Shown: positions 45,063-53,745 of the stretch, one piece after another
Layout of the letters: every line of letters starts with the position of its first letter
Numbering within the stretch: the stretch's first letter is position 1
Source: Sporosarcina sp. FSL K6-2383
Lineage (GTDB): Bacteria > Bacillota > Bacilli > Bacillales_A > Planococcaceae
NCBI RefSeq assembly: GCF_038618305.1
Contig: NZ_CP152017.1
Span: 310,001 to 374,000, forward strand
DNA length: 64,000 nucleotides
Reading direction: 5' to 3'
Made by a program: the position numbers and the translations under genes
The notes under the pieces: model-generated
Seen by the model: the letters and a program-made list of their open reading frames with translations, nothing else
What the model was told of the DNA's origin: nothing
The model's database searches: none

Positions 45063-45347
45063 GAGGATACCTCCCTTTGTATCAGTGTATTAGTTATATG
45101 GTACACTATGGACCGGGAGATTGTAAAGAGATTTGTTGGGATGAACTACAAAATGCTTCAATACATTTTTTTTGCTGAATAAACGGAATGAAAAATCGAA
45201 AGTCATACGCCTGAGTAATCAGTGAATCCAATGGCATTTAATTAAACCAATAGTAATTACTTATATAGAAGTATCCAAAAAGGGTCATAGTGTTCGGGTC
45301 GATTGGGGTTTATACTAAAGGTACAACGTTCAAAGGAGAGATGAATA
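45063..45347. other. Divergent promoter region
   Basis: 285 bases between the ABC operon and the VOC gene. Contains the likely GntR operator and promoter at 45084-45127; the right half has no clear structure. Confidence 0.5.
45084..45107. promoter_or_regulatory. Inverted repeat, likely GntR (YtrA-type) operator
   Basis: AGTGTA and TACACT separated by 12 bases. It overlaps a plausible minus-strand -10 (TACCAT), 18 bases after a TTTACA -35 at 45122-45127, and lies 22 bases before the first permease start. Confidence 0.55.
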
Positions 45348-45725
45348 ATGAGCACATTCCTTACAGGTATTGATCACATTCAAATCGCAGCACCAGCTGG
45401 TTCCGAAGAAGCTGCAAGACAATTTTACGGTGAACTCCTCGGTATGGAAGAAATTCCGAAGCCTGAAAACTTGCAAGCACGCGGGGGATGCTGGTTCCTT
45501 TGTGGATCTCAAGAGGTCCATATTGGAATTCAAAATGATTTCACTCCAGCAAAAAAAGCACATCCGGCATTTACCGTAAATGCACTTGAACAATTAAAAT
45601 CACGCTTGCAACAGGCGGATTATTTAGTGAACGAAGATCTACCCATCGCTGGGCGATCCCGCTTCTTCACACATGATCCGTTCGGTAACAAGGTTGAATT
45701 TTTAGAGTTTTACGGGGAGGAATGA
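45348..45725 (+). CDS. VOC-family (glyoxalase-like) protein
   Basis: 125 residues with one vicinal-oxygen-chelate domain: IDHIQIAAPAGSEEAARQFYGELLGMEE at the N-terminus (metal His) and HDPFGNKVEFLEF at the C-terminus (metal Glu). AAAGGAGAG precedes ATG. Substrate unknown; relatives include glyoxalases and fosfomycin/bleomycin resistance proteins. pepD follows 25 bases later, possibly the same transcript. Confidence 0.88.
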   Translation: MSTFLTGIDHIQIAAPAGSEEAARQFYGELLGMEEIPKPENLQARGGCWFLCGSQEVHIGIQNDFTPAKKAHPAFTVNALEQLKSRLQQADYLVNEDLPIAGRSRFFTHDPFGNKVEFLEFYGEE

Positions 45726-45750
45726 TTGATTGAATGAAAGGACGAATTCT

Positions 45751-47214
45751 ATGTACAATAACTTACAACAATTAACGCAGCATATCGTATTTCATTACTT
45801 CGCGGAAATATCGGCGATTCCAAGAGGTTCTGGCAACGAGCAAGCCATTAGTGATTACTTAGTACGTTTTGCACAGGAACGCAACTTAAAGGTCATTCAA
45901 GACGAGGCATTAAACGTCATCATTAAAAAAGCAGCAACAGCTGGCTACGAAAATGCCCCGACTGTTATTATTCAAGGGCATATGGATATGGTTTGTGAAA
46001 AGAATGAAGGCACGGTCCATGACTTTAACAAGGACCCTCTTCAACTCCGAATTATTGGGGACATGCTTTATGCGACAGATACAACACTGGGCGCAGATAA
46101 CGGCATTGCGGTCGCTTACGCATTGGCATTACTAGACGCAACAGATATTCCACATCCTGCTCTCGAAGTCGTCATTACGACAGAAGAGGAAACGACCATG
46201 AACGGCGCGATTGCAGTGGATGCCAGTCACTTCACAGGTAAAGTCTTCATCAACCTAGATTCTGAAGAGGATGGCAAGCTCCTTGTTAGCAGTGCGGGGG
46301 GCGTCCATGTGACGCAAGTTTTGCCGATTGAATGGGCTAACGCATCACATGATAAAATTGTCTATCGCCTTCAAATCAAAGGGTTAAAAGGCGGTCACTC
46401 AGGCATCTCGATTGATAAAGGCAGAGGAAATTCTACTAAATTATTGGGAAGAGTATTACATGATTTAGCCAATGAAGTACCTTTCGATATTCAACAGATT
46501 TCAGGTGGCTTGAAATCAAATGCAATTCCTCGTGAAGCACAAGCCGTTATTTTCATTTCACCAACTGATGTCAGCAAGGTCAACGAAAAAATCGTACAAT
46601 GGGAGCAAATTTTCAAAAATGAGCTCCAGCTAGCAGATCCAGACGTATCCATTAGTGTTGAACAAAATGACAGTCACTCGACAGCTATTTTTTCAGCAGA
46701 AACAAAGCACAAAGTAATTACTGCCTTATTGCTCATTCCACATGGCGTCCAAGCGATGAGTATGGGTGTCAATGGACTTGTGGAAAGCTCTACAAATTTA
46801 GGGGTCGTGACAACAACTGATACAGCCATCCAATTTGAAAATGAAATCAGAAGCTCCATCAAAAGTGCAAAAGCCCATATGGTGACGCAAGCTACATCAC
46901 TGGCGGACATGCTTGGCTGCGAAGTATTGATTGATGCCGATTATCCGGAGTGGCCCTATAATCCTGACTCACAGGTGAGGAAATTATTCGAAGAGACATA
47001 TCGAGAAAAGTATGGCAAAGACATTGAAATTATTGCTGTGCATGCTGGCATTGAATGTGGTGTCTTTATCGAAAAGATTCCTGGACTAGATGCCGTTTCA
47101 CTCGGACCAGATATGTTTCATGTACACACGCCCGACGAGCATGTCAGCATTCCTTCGACCATTAATAACTGGGAATATTTTATATACACATTGAAGAGAA
47201 TGAAAGTAGATTGA
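45751..47214 (+). CDS. pepD: Aminoacyl-histidine dipeptidase
   Basis: 487 residues from ATG 45751 (AAAGGA upstream). M20-family metallopeptidase: QGHMDMVCE (zinc His and Asp), DNGIAVAYALA, EEETTMNGA (general base Glu), HAGIECGVF and HTPDEHVSIPS near the end (zinc His). Cleaves Xaa-His and related dipeptides in the cytoplasm. Confidence 0.95.
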   Translation: MYNNLQQLTQHIVFHYFAEISAIPRGSGNEQAISDYLVRFAQERNLKVIQDEALNVIIKKAATAGYENAPTVIIQGHMDMVCEKNEGTVHDFNKDPLQLRIIGDMLYATDTTLGADNGIAVAYALALLDATDIPHPALEVVITTEEETTMNGAIAVDASHFTGKVFINLDSEEDGKLLVSSAGGVHVTQVLPIEWANASHDKIVYRLQIKGLKGGHSGISIDKGRGNSTKLLGRVLHDLANEVPFDIQQISGGLKSNAIPREAQAVIFISPTDVSKVNEKIVQWEQIFKNELQLADPDVSISVEQNDSHSTAIFSAETKHKVITALLLIPHGVQAMSMGVNGLVESSTNLGVVTTTDTAIQFENEIRSSIKSAKAHMVTQATSLADMLGCEVLIDADYPEWPYNPDSQVRKLFEETYREKYGKDIEIIAVHAGIECGVFIEKIPGLDAVSLGPDMFHVHTPDEHVSIPSTINNWEYFIYTLKRMKVD

Positions 47215-47230
47215 TTAAAACAACCATTCA

Positions 47231-47265
47231 AAAACGCCAAGTTCAGAGGAAACTTGGCGTTTTTT
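47231..47265. terminator. Bidirectional terminator after pepD
   Basis: AAAACGCCAAGTT pairs perfectly with AACTTGGCGTTTT over a 9-base loop. Confidence 0.9.
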
Positions 47266-47269
47266 CGTT

Positions 47270-48220
47270 TTAAGCTTCAATTATTTCTTTCTCCTGCACT
47301 TCAAGTCGCTCCAATTCATGCGTCATTTCGGCATGCTGTCTCGTAAGCTGATCCTGTATCCGCCGCACATCCTGAAGCACTGTATTTAACTTACTTTTGG
47401 CGTCCGTAATCCGCGAGTGAACCGCCCAGTCTGAAAAGATATTATCAAAAAATACGTCTGTGAACGTATAAATATCATTGTTATTGACAGTGAATGATTC
47501 TGTTGCAACATTTTGAACATCCATCAATTCCGTTTCAAAATGACGAAGTGCTCGTTGCGCACGATGCACATAGTCATCCGAGGCATCGATTTCGGAATAC
47601 TTCATCGCCGATATAATCATTCCGCCGCCAAAAAATGTGTCCCACGTCGATAATCCTTCTGCAGAATCAAGCTTATTGAGGGCCGCATCCAGTGCCTGAA
47701 TAGCTGTATTCCCCGCATCACTAGCCTCATTGACTTCACGCATGATTGAATGAAGCCTGACCCGATCATCCGCAATCTTTTGCAATTTCGCGTTGGCAGC
47801 TGAATCGTTCCGTCGAATCCATTCCTCTTTTTCCTTTAGAAAATCTGTCCAATCTGCTTCAATATATGTGTAATCAGGATTTTTCATTTCCTCATGCAGA
47901 CGCCGGGCTTCCGCCTCCATATCCGTCACCGTTTTCTCCGCGTCATTAAATTTCAATTCCACCTCAGCCGCCTCAGCAATTTCCTTCTCCATTTGTTCAT
48001 CCCATTTACCTGTCCACTCTTTGATTTTATTCATAAAAGTAAATTTTCCAAGCTTCACAACGTCTTGTTGCTCTTTCGTTAATTGTTTATGGAGCTCATC
48101 ACGTAGCACAATGGCCTCTTGTAATTGAGCCTCTGCTCCATCCAGTCTTCTTGTTATGCGATTATACGCAGTCCGCTTCATTGTCAAATCCATTTGGCGT
48201 TCATATAAATCTTGTCCCAT
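47270..48220 (-). CDS. Coiled-coil protein of unknown function
   Basis: 316 residues from ATG 48220 (GGGGTG upstream). Nearly all helical, with heptads at ~1-135 (RRLDGAEAQLQEAIVLRDEL, EAAEVELKFNDAEKTV) and again ~255-316 (QDQLTRQHAEMTHELERLEV). A short loop GLSTWDTFFGGGMIISAMKY divides them and may touch the membrane. No signal peptide. I do not recognise a family; a cytoplasmic scaffold or envelope-stress accessory is possible. Confidence 0.8.
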   Translation of the reverse strand: MGQDLYERQMDLTMKRTAYNRITRRLDGAEAQLQEAIVLRDELHKQLTKEQQDVVKLGKFTFMNKIKEWTGKWDEQMEKEIAEAAEVELKFNDAEKTVTDMEAEARRLHEEMKNPDYTYIEADWTDFLKEKEEWIRRNDSAANAKLQKIADDRVRLHSIMREVNEASDAGNTAIQALDAALNKLDSAEGLSTWDTFFGGGMIISAMKYSEIDASDDYVHRAQRALRHFETELMDVQNVATESFTVNNNDIYTFTDVFFDNIFSDWAVHSRITDAKSKLNTVLQDVRRIQDQLTRQHAEMTHELERLEVQEKEIIEA

Positions 48221-48333
48221 TGCTAACACCCCTTTTACCTATATACGGAAATGAATGGACGAAGTTTCAACCTCTCCCACAAATATTGAAAATACTTTGA
48301 GAGTTTTCAGTAGCTCACTTCGATATAGTTAGT

Positions 48334-48347
48334 GAAAAGGCCTTTTC
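48334..48347. promoter_or_regulatory. Palindrome 23 nt before second ECF sigma gene
   Basis: GAAAAGGCCTTTTC, a perfect 14-bp palindrome. The equivalent position in the first sigma operon (36393-36408) carries TGTAAAGGCTTTTACA. Shared core AAAGGC-TTT. Confidence 0.5.
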
Positions 48348-48370
48348 GAATGAACAAAGGAGACGAAATC

Positions 48371-48934
48371 ATGCGATGTCATTCTAAAAATTTTGTTACA
48401 CGTTTGCAAAAACAACAAGAAGACGCACTCGACTATGTAATTGAACACTATTCATCGTTAGTAAATGCCGTTGCCTATAAAATTCTTTCTGGCATTCGCA
48501 TGGACGCGATTGACGAATGTGTGAATGATGTATTTTTAGCAGTTTGGCAAAATGCTGGACAATTTAAAGGACAACCTGAGGATTTTAAAAAATGGATAGC
48601 CATGATAACGAAGTATAAGGCAATTGACATCTTTCGGAAGCTTGAAAAACAACAAGCCCGAGAATATGGTGACGAGTTACTTGAACACAAACCAACCGAC
48701 GAAAACTTACAGGAGCAACTTATGAAAAAAGAAGAAAAAAACGATGTATTATTCGCCATCAGCCAGCTAAAGAGTATTGATCGTGATATTTTCATGATGA
48801 AATACTACTTACAGCTATCCACGATTGAAATTGCAGAAGCACTGCATTTATCAACAGCAGCGGTGGAAAACCGACTGTACCGCGGGAAGAAAAAGCTAGC
48901 GACGACAATTCAACTAAAGGAGCGATGGATATGA
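48371..48934 (+). CDS. ECF-type RNA polymerase sigma factor (paralogue)
   Basis: 187 residues from ATG 48371 with AAAGGAG upstream. Region 2 (ECVNDVFLAVWQNAGQFKGQPEDFKKWIAMITKYKAIDI) and region 4 (IDRDIFMMKYYLQLSTIEIAEALHLSTAAVENRLYRGKKK) align clearly with the sigma factor at 36431. Its DUF4179 partner overlaps it by ATGA. Confidence 0.92.
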   Translation: MRCHSKNFVTRLQKQQEDALDYVIEHYSSLVNAVAYKILSGIRMDAIDECVNDVFLAVWQNAGQFKGQPEDFKKWIAMITKYKAIDIFRKLEKQQAREYGDELLEHKPTDENLQEQLMKKEEKNDVLFAISQLKSIDRDIFMMKYYLQLSTIEIAEALHLSTAAVENRLYRGKKKLATTIQLKERWI

Positions 48935-49956
48935 CGAATGGCTATAAAGATTGGTTGGATTTAGATGTGGACAATATAGAACCGCTGGAACTGTCGAATG
49001 CCAAAAAGACCGATATTAAAAATAATATATTGGCCAAAAGTCGTAAAAAGAAAAAATTTATGAGCTTACGTCAGCTAACTGCCGCAGCGATTATTGGCGT
49101 AAGTGCTGTAACAGCGATGAGTTTGGCATTTCCAACAGTCGCTTCTCAACTTCCATTTATGCATAATATCTTTTCCTATTTCCAAGATGACGTGGACCTT
49201 GATTTCAACAAATATGCAACAGCCATTGGCCAAGTTCAAACAGATAATGGCATATCCGTCATGATCGAAAACGCTGTGTATGATGGAACAGCGATTACCG
49301 TGTCTTATGCCGTTGAAACGGACAAAGAGTTAGGAGATCGCCCCCGTGAAGAGAACTTTTTTGATATTGAAAAATCAAAAGGATGGTCAGCAACAGGTAG
49401 GCCTTTGAGAAAAGTAAGTGACACAACATATGTGGGGCTCGCCAAGATCACACCAAGATTCGCAAATACCTCTCCTGATGAAGTTGTCCTTTCCTGGGAG
49501 CCGTATTCATTCACCAACAAAGAAACAAAGACCGAGCTAAAAGGAGATTGGCAATTTGAGTTCAAACTAACAAAACTAGAAAGTGATTTCAAACTCATCA
49601 ATGCGTCAATTGAGCAAGACGGTGTAACGGTTTTAATCAAATCATTCGAAACAAACGACATGTCCACCGTCATTCACTATGAGCAATTTATAGACTCAGA
49701 TGCCTTGAATGAATGGTCATCTGTCTCAGCTCAGTTTGACAATATTCATGATAATCTTGGAAATACCTATCTATACAATGGGTATGGAAATACTACAAAC
49801 GATAATAGACTCTCTTACAAATCGAGTGGCTCCATACGAACTATAGATCCAAATGCGACATCACTCACATTCGTGCCAACTATCTACTTTTCGCTTGGGG
49901 AGGGTAAAGGGGTAGAAACAAAGGAAATGGAACCTATTATTATTGATTTACACTAA
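48931..49956 (+). CDS. DUF4179 anti-sigma factor (paralogue)
   Basis: 341 residues from ATG 48931 (GGAG eight bases upstream). Cytoplasmic N-terminus with KKTDIKNNILAKSRKKKK, one membrane helix (~48-68, LTAAAIIGVSAVTAMSLAF), and an extracellular domain containing DGTAITVSYAVETDKELG and SIEQDGVTVLIKSFETN, matching the architecture of 36994-38097. Probably sequesters its own sigma factor. Confidence 0.88.
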   Translation: MTNGYKDWLDLDVDNIEPLELSNAKKTDIKNNILAKSRKKKKFMSLRQLTAAAIIGVSAVTAMSLAFPTVASQLPFMHNIFSYFQDDVDLDFNKYATAIGQVQTDNGISVMIENAVYDGTAITVSYAVETDKELGDRPREENFFDIEKSKGWSATGRPLRKVSDTTYVGLAKITPRFANTSPDEVVLSWEPYSFTNKETKTELKGDWQFEFKLTKLESDFKLINASIEQDGVTVLIKSFETNDMSTVIHYEQFIDSDALNEWSSVSAQFDNIHDNLGNTYLYNGYGNTTNDNRLSYKSSGSIRTIDPNATSLTFVPTIYFSLGEGKGVETKEMEPIIIDLH

Positions 49957-49983
49957 CAATAGGCAAGGTTTGTATTATACCCA

Positions 49984-50187
49984 TGTGGACAAACTTTTCT
50001 TCGAACCGGTATGTAAAGCTAAGCAAAAAAAGCAATCCAGTTACCCACATGTGGATAATCAACCGATTCTGACTAAACAACAGCTTGTCCACATTCATTT
50101 GTTGATTATTTAAAAATATGACTGAATCTGTTAGTAAGTCAGTGGGCGAAAACTATTTCTATTCGTACATTCCAAGGCTTATCCACA
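49984..50187. other. DnaA-box cluster in convergent gap
   Basis: Two perfect boxes TTATCCACA (rc at 50050-50058; direct at 50179-50187) and three one-mismatch boxes (TTGTCCACA rc at 49984-49992 and direct at 50085-50093; TTACCCACA at 50041-50049, directly abutting the 50050 box head to head). The gap lies between two converging genes, so promoter functions are not expected. Could titrate or load DnaA. No AT-rich unwinding element or replication gene is adjacent, so it is not a convincing oriC. Confidence 0.65.
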
Positions 50188-50285
50188 TAAAGGCGTGTAT
50201 GGTAGAGGTACTATCACCTAGTGAAAACATCTCTCGCAATCGGTAAACCGATGCACGAACAATCTTTCATTGTCCCTTTTACTGC

Positions 50286-50339
50286 AAAATAAATAACCCT
50301 GAACCAAGCGAATGGGCTCTGTTCAGGGTTATTTATTTT
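50286..50339 (-). terminator. Terminator of MetE-like gene
   Basis: A 19-bp perfect stem (AAAATAAATAACCCTGAAC with its complement) and 16-base loop, overlapping the stop codon at 50338. Confidence 0.9.
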
Positions 50340-51450
50340 ACTTCCAAACTTCCTTCGCAACATCGACGATAAACTTCAATTTCTCCCATTGCTCATCTTC
50401 TGTCAACTTGTTGCCATGATGTGTAGAAGCGAAGCCACATTGTGGGCTGAGGCACAGTTGTTCAAGTGGCACATATTTGGCGGCTTCTTGGATACGTGCT
50501 TTAACAGCCTCTTTATCTTCCACTTCACCTGTTTTAGATGTCACAACGCCAAGAACAACTTTTGCACCGCCATTTGGAATATACTCCAGTGGCTTGAAGT
50601 CTCCTGAACGCTCGTCATCATATTCCAAGAAGAAACCATTCACTTTTTCTTTTGCCAATAATGTTGGCGCAATAAGTGCATAACTTCCTTCAAACGCCCA
50701 CGTCGATTGGTAGTTTCCGCGGCATAGATGTGTTGTCACGACTAAATCTTCCGGCTTTCCTTCCAACACGCCGTTAATGACGCGGAGCGCTAGATCAATC
50801 AGTTGTTCCCTTGAATACGCACTGTCGTTGAACGGGATGTCCGGAGCAGAAAGTCCTGCAATGTACACATCATCCAATTGCAAATAACGTACACCCGCTT
50901 CATAAAATGCATTCAGTGCATCTTTGTACGCTTGAATAATATCTTTCGCATACTCCTCGATATCCGGATAAATATTTTCATCACGAATACCAGCATTGAA
51001 GAGTTGGTTCGGACTTGGAATTGTCTGTTTCGCTACTGCACGACCGCCCACGATTTCATTGAATTCCACGAAGTCTTGGATGAACGGATGATTAGGATTA
51101 AAGGAAATTTCCCCCGTGTTTCGAACATCGTAACGTTCCGTTTCAACACCATCGAATGTATACCCTTTTTCAGGAACATATCCTTCAAATCCGTTTAAAT
51201 GCTCCATAAAATCTAAATGCCACCACGTACGTCTAAACTCGCCGTCCGTCACAAGCTCCAACCCAACTTCAATTTGTTTATCGACAACTCGTTTAATTTC
51301 CTGTGTTTCAACTTCACGTAATTGTTGTGCTGTAATCGCACCTTCTTTAAAATCTTTACGTGCTTGGTGCAAATTATCTGGACGTAGTAAACTTCCTACG
51401 TGATCCGCTCTGAATGGCGCTTTCGTTACAGTAGTTGATTGAGTTGTCAT
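50338..51450 (-). CDS. MetE C-terminal-like methyltransferase (YxjG/YxjH-type)
   Basis: 370 residues, similar to B. subtilis YxjG/YxjH and the C-terminal half of cobalamin-independent methionine synthase. RADHVGSLLRP at the start (homocysteine/folate-barrel entry), TDGEFRRTWWHLDF, LQLDDVYIAGLSAP, and zinc-site THLCRGNY and LSPQCGFASTHHGN. It probably methylates homocysteine using an unusual methyl donor. AAGGAA precedes the ATG. Lies downstream of an S-box-controlled gene, consistent with sulfur/methionine regulation. Confidence 0.92.
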   Translation of the reverse strand: MTTQSTTVTKAPFRADHVGSLLRPDNLHQARKDFKEGAITAQQLREVETQEIKRVVDKQIEVGLELVTDGEFRRTWWHLDFMEHLNGFEGYVPEKGYTFDGVETERYDVRNTGEISFNPNHPFIQDFVEFNEIVGGRAVAKQTIPSPNQLFNAGIRDENIYPDIEEYAKDIIQAYKDALNAFYEAGVRYLQLDDVYIAGLSAPDIPFNDSAYSREQLIDLALRVINGVLEGKPEDLVVTTHLCRGNYQSTWAFEGSYALIAPTLLAKEKVNGFFLEYDDERSGDFKPLEYIPNGGAKVVLGVVTSKTGEVEDKEAVKARIQEAAKYVPLEQLCLSPQCGFASTHHGNKLTEDEQWEKLKFIVDVAKEVWK

Positions 51451-51507
51451 GTCTATTCCTTCTTTCTATTTTTAGTAGTCAATTTTGATTTTTTTATGAT
51501 AAGAGCG

Positions 51508-51715
51508 CAAATGGGCGCTCCTATTTGCTTATCTTTGGACAGGCATTCAAATGAGCAGACCTGCTTGGTTTTGTTAGGACAGAGACACAAATGGGCAACC
51601 CTGTTTAGTTCGCTTGAGCAGAAACACGAATGAGCGGATCTGCTTGCTTTGTTTGAATAGGGACACGAGTGAGCAGCCCTTTTTTCATTATTATGGCAGT
51701 ATCGCGAATGAGCGT
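51508..51715 (-). repeat. 39/40-bp tandem array
   Basis: Six units start at 51508, 51548, 51588, 51627, 51666 and 51705 (periods 40, 40, 39, 39, 39). Each starts CRARTGRGC and shares a CTGYTT-like segment; the rest varies. The last unit lies within the 3' coding end of the cyclase gene (residues RSFAILP), so the array seems to have grown out of that coding end. Confidence 0.75.
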
Positions 51716-52428
51716 ACCGGGAATCCTGATGCTTTTTCTGGCTTCGGAACGATATTGAAAATGACTGCACCTTTAGCAGGCAGTTTATCTAAATTTGTTA
51801 ATAATTCTATTTGGTAAGTATCTTGTTCTAGCACATAATATTCGCCTAGCAACGCTTGGTTCTTTTGAAAGTCGATGGCTGAATCTGTATCGAACGTTTC
51901 ATGTCCAACTGCTTTCACCTGTCGTTCTTCGAATAAAAACTCCAAAGCATCAAGTCCCCAACCGGGTATGCGGTTATTGCCGTCGGCATCTTTATTACAA
52001 AAGGCCTCATTATCCGGCCAACGCTTGCTCCAATCTGTGCGCAGCGCGACGAAAGTACCTGCTTCAATTCGGCCATACTGCTCTTCAAATTTTAAAATAT
52101 CTTCAACCGCTAATGTAAAATCATGATTAGTAGCGGATTCCTTTGATTTATCGATAACGATGAGTGGTAAAACTAACTCTTTCAAACCTAATTCATCCAA
52201 ATATCTTGTATCACGCACAAAGTGAATGGGTGCATCGATATGCGTACCGTACTGTCCCGCAAATGTAAAGCTCTGTGCAAAAAATCCATCATCATGATCA
52301 AATAATGTTGTAAATTCAGCCGCATCAAAGGCTGAGAAATGGGGCGAGTCGGGTCCAAAAGTATGTGTTAAATCGACCCACTCTTTCTGTTTTAATAACG
52401 CAATTGCATTGATTAATTCATTCGACAT
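51691..52428 (-). CDS. Cyclase-family hydrolase under S-box control
   Basis: 245 residues from ATG 52428 (AGGAGG seven bases upstream). Same fold as kynurenine formamidase: metal motif QYGTHIDAPIHF (~62-73) and WVDLTHTFGPDSPHFSAFD at the N-terminus; WGLDALEFL later. Substrate unknown. An S-box riboswitch stands directly upstream and a MetE-like gene directly downstream, so a role in methionine or sulfur-compound metabolism is likely rather than tryptophan breakdown. Confidence 0.85.
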   Translation of the reverse strand: MSNELINAIALLKQKEWVDLTHTFGPDSPHFSAFDAAEFTTLFDHDDGFFAQSFTFAGQYGTHIDAPIHFVRDTRYLDELGLKELVLPLIVIDKSKESATNHDFTLAVEDILKFEEQYGRIEAGTFVALRTDWSKRWPDNEAFCNKDADGNNRIPGWGLDALEFLFEERQVKAVGHETFDTDSAIDFQKNQALLGEYYVLEQDTYQIELLTNLDKLPAKGAVIFNIVPKPEKASGFPVRSFAILP

Positions 52429-52477
52429 AAACATTCCTCCTTATTTTATGAAGGTAACTTTAGTCTCCAGATAGAAC

Positions 52478-52514
52478 AAAAAAACCTCTTCTATACTAAA
52501 AAGAAGAGGTTTTG
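52478..52514 (-). terminator. Riboswitch-controlled terminator
   Basis: On the minus strand AAAACCTCTTCT pairs with AGAAGAGGTTTT, followed by T-rich sequence; it lies just 3' of the S-box aptamer and 50 bases before the cyclase gene. Confidence 0.85.
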
Positions 52515-52531
52515 GCATGATCGCTATTTGC

Positions 52532-52646
52532 TCTTCTTATCTTCAAGCTACAAGCATTACACTTGGCTTCTGGAATTAGCACAGTACTAAAAAAGTCTGT
52601 TGCTGAGGTATCAAAGGGCCAGTCCCTCCACCTCTCTGGATAAGAA
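52532..52646 (-). ncRNA. SAM-I (S-box) riboswitch
   Basis: Minus-strand hallmarks: TTCTTATCCAGAGAGGTGG at the 5' side, GGAGGGACTGGCCC, then GATACCTCAGCAAC, and a closing GATAAGAA that pairs with TTCTTATC as helix P1. A T-tailed terminator hairpin follows. SAM binding should stabilise the aptamer and let the terminator form, shutting off the cyclase gene and probably the MetE-like gene. Confidence 0.95.
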
Positions 52647-52748
52647 AGTTACGTATTCAGTTGGTAAATAGTACAATACAGTCCTTTGAATAGAATGTCA
52701 ACAGTAAAGATATAAAATTTTTAAAATTAACTAACTAATGTTGTAGAT

Positions 52749-53225
52749 TTAGTGCTTCATTTCACTGCGTAATTTACGATGCTCGCGGCGTGCTGGCGCA
52801 GTTTCAAACAAACTCTTTTCAATTTCTGTTTCCGGATAAATTCCCAGTACAGGAGTTGGTTTATTATTTTCATCCATAGCAACCATCGTCAAAAATGACT
52901 CCGTCGTCAATTTCGTTTCACCTGTCAGTAAATTCATCGAATGAACGGACACAAATACTTCCATCGATGTACGCCCAGTTGATGTGACAAGTGCTTCGAG
53001 CTCTAACACATCACCGACACGCGCAGATGACATGAAATCAACTGAATCGATTGAAGCCGTAACGACTGCTGTATTCGAATGTTTCATTGCCGTAATTGCA
53101 GCAATTTCATCGATATAGGCAAGGACTCGTCCCCCAAAAATGGTTTGCAGATGGTTCGTATCGGGCGGCAAAACCAGCTTTGTCTGGATGGTGCGCGATT
53201 GGCCCATAGGTCTATTTTTTTTCAT
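52749..53225 (-). CDS. Acyl-CoA thioesterase (hotdog fold, YkhA-like)
   Basis: 158 residues. Hotdog core with PPDTNHLQTIFGGRVLAYID (~19-38; N, H and catalytic D positions of the acyl-CoA thioesterase family), VGDVLELEALVTSTGRTSMEV and TTESFLTMVAMD. Hydrolyses acyl-CoAs in the cytoplasm. GGGGGAGAG precedes ATG. Single gene. Confidence 0.92.
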   Translation of the reverse strand: MKKNRPMGQSRTIQTKLVLPPDTNHLQTIFGGRVLAYIDEIAAITAMKHSNTAVVTASIDSVDFMSSARVGDVLELEALVTSTGRTSMEVFVSVHSMNLLTGETKLTTESFLTMVAMDENNKPTPVLGIYPETEIEKSLFETAPARREHRKLRSEMKH

Positions 53226-53315
53226 ATTACTCTCTCCCCCTGTTTTTTATGAATAAAGGGAACTTTTCCCGTATCTATTCCGTAAATATAGTATACACCT
53301 ATTGGAGGAATTTCA

Positions 53316-53708
53316 ATGACGACTTTTATCGAAAAACACTATGAAAGAATTACTTGGTTCTTCCTAATAATCGGTTTCATTTTACTATTTACTGCAAGTG
53401 ATTACGTATCACTTGTGTTATTTTTCTATCTACTTGTGAGAGCCATAAAGTTTCGAACAACGATTCGAAAAACGCTTCAGAATACACCGCGAAGTACGAT
53501 GTTTATATATGCACTCGGTATGATTGTACTGATTGCTGCGCTAGTAGTCGTCATGTGGTTTTCAAGTAGTTTCGTTCAAAAACATACGATCCCTGGCTTC
53601 TTGCAGTATATTTACGTCGCCATTGTCTTAGTTGGATCCATGTTCTTTTATACTTGGTTTATGGATTTCTTGGTAAAAGTATGGAATAAGAAAAAGTCAT
53701 CGAAGTAA
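53316..53708 (+). CDS. Small four-helix membrane protein
   Basis: 130 residues with four hydrophobic helices (~12-30, 32-45, 65-85, 98-120) and Lys-rich ends (VWNKKKSSK). GGAGG before ATG and a terminator after the stop. I do not recognise a family; no catalytic motif. Confidence 0.75.
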   Translation: MTTFIEKHYERITWFFLIIGFILLFTASDYVSLVLFFYLLVRAIKFRTTIRKTLQNTPRSTMFIYALGMIVLIAALVVVMWFSSSFVQKHTIPGFLQYIYVAIVLVGSMFFYTWFMDFLVKVWNKKKSSK

Positions 53709-53714
53709 AATCCA

Positions 53715-53745
53715 AAGAGGACATCTCCTATTGGAGTGTCCTCTT
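53715..53745. terminator. Bidirectional terminator
   Basis: AAGAGGACATCTCC pairs with GGAGTGTCCTCTT (one wobble) over four bases, between the membrane gene (+) and ureD (-). Confidence 0.85.

Noticed and set aside
49984..50187. DnaA boxes as the chromosomal origin
   Set aside because: No dnaA, dnaN, gyrase or other origin-linked genes and no clear AT-rich unwinding element nearby.
51453..51770. 105-codon minus-strand frame across the 39/40-bp array
   Set aside because: Frame shifts with the 40-bp units, no Shine-Dalgarno, overlaps the cyclase 3' end; repeat artefact.
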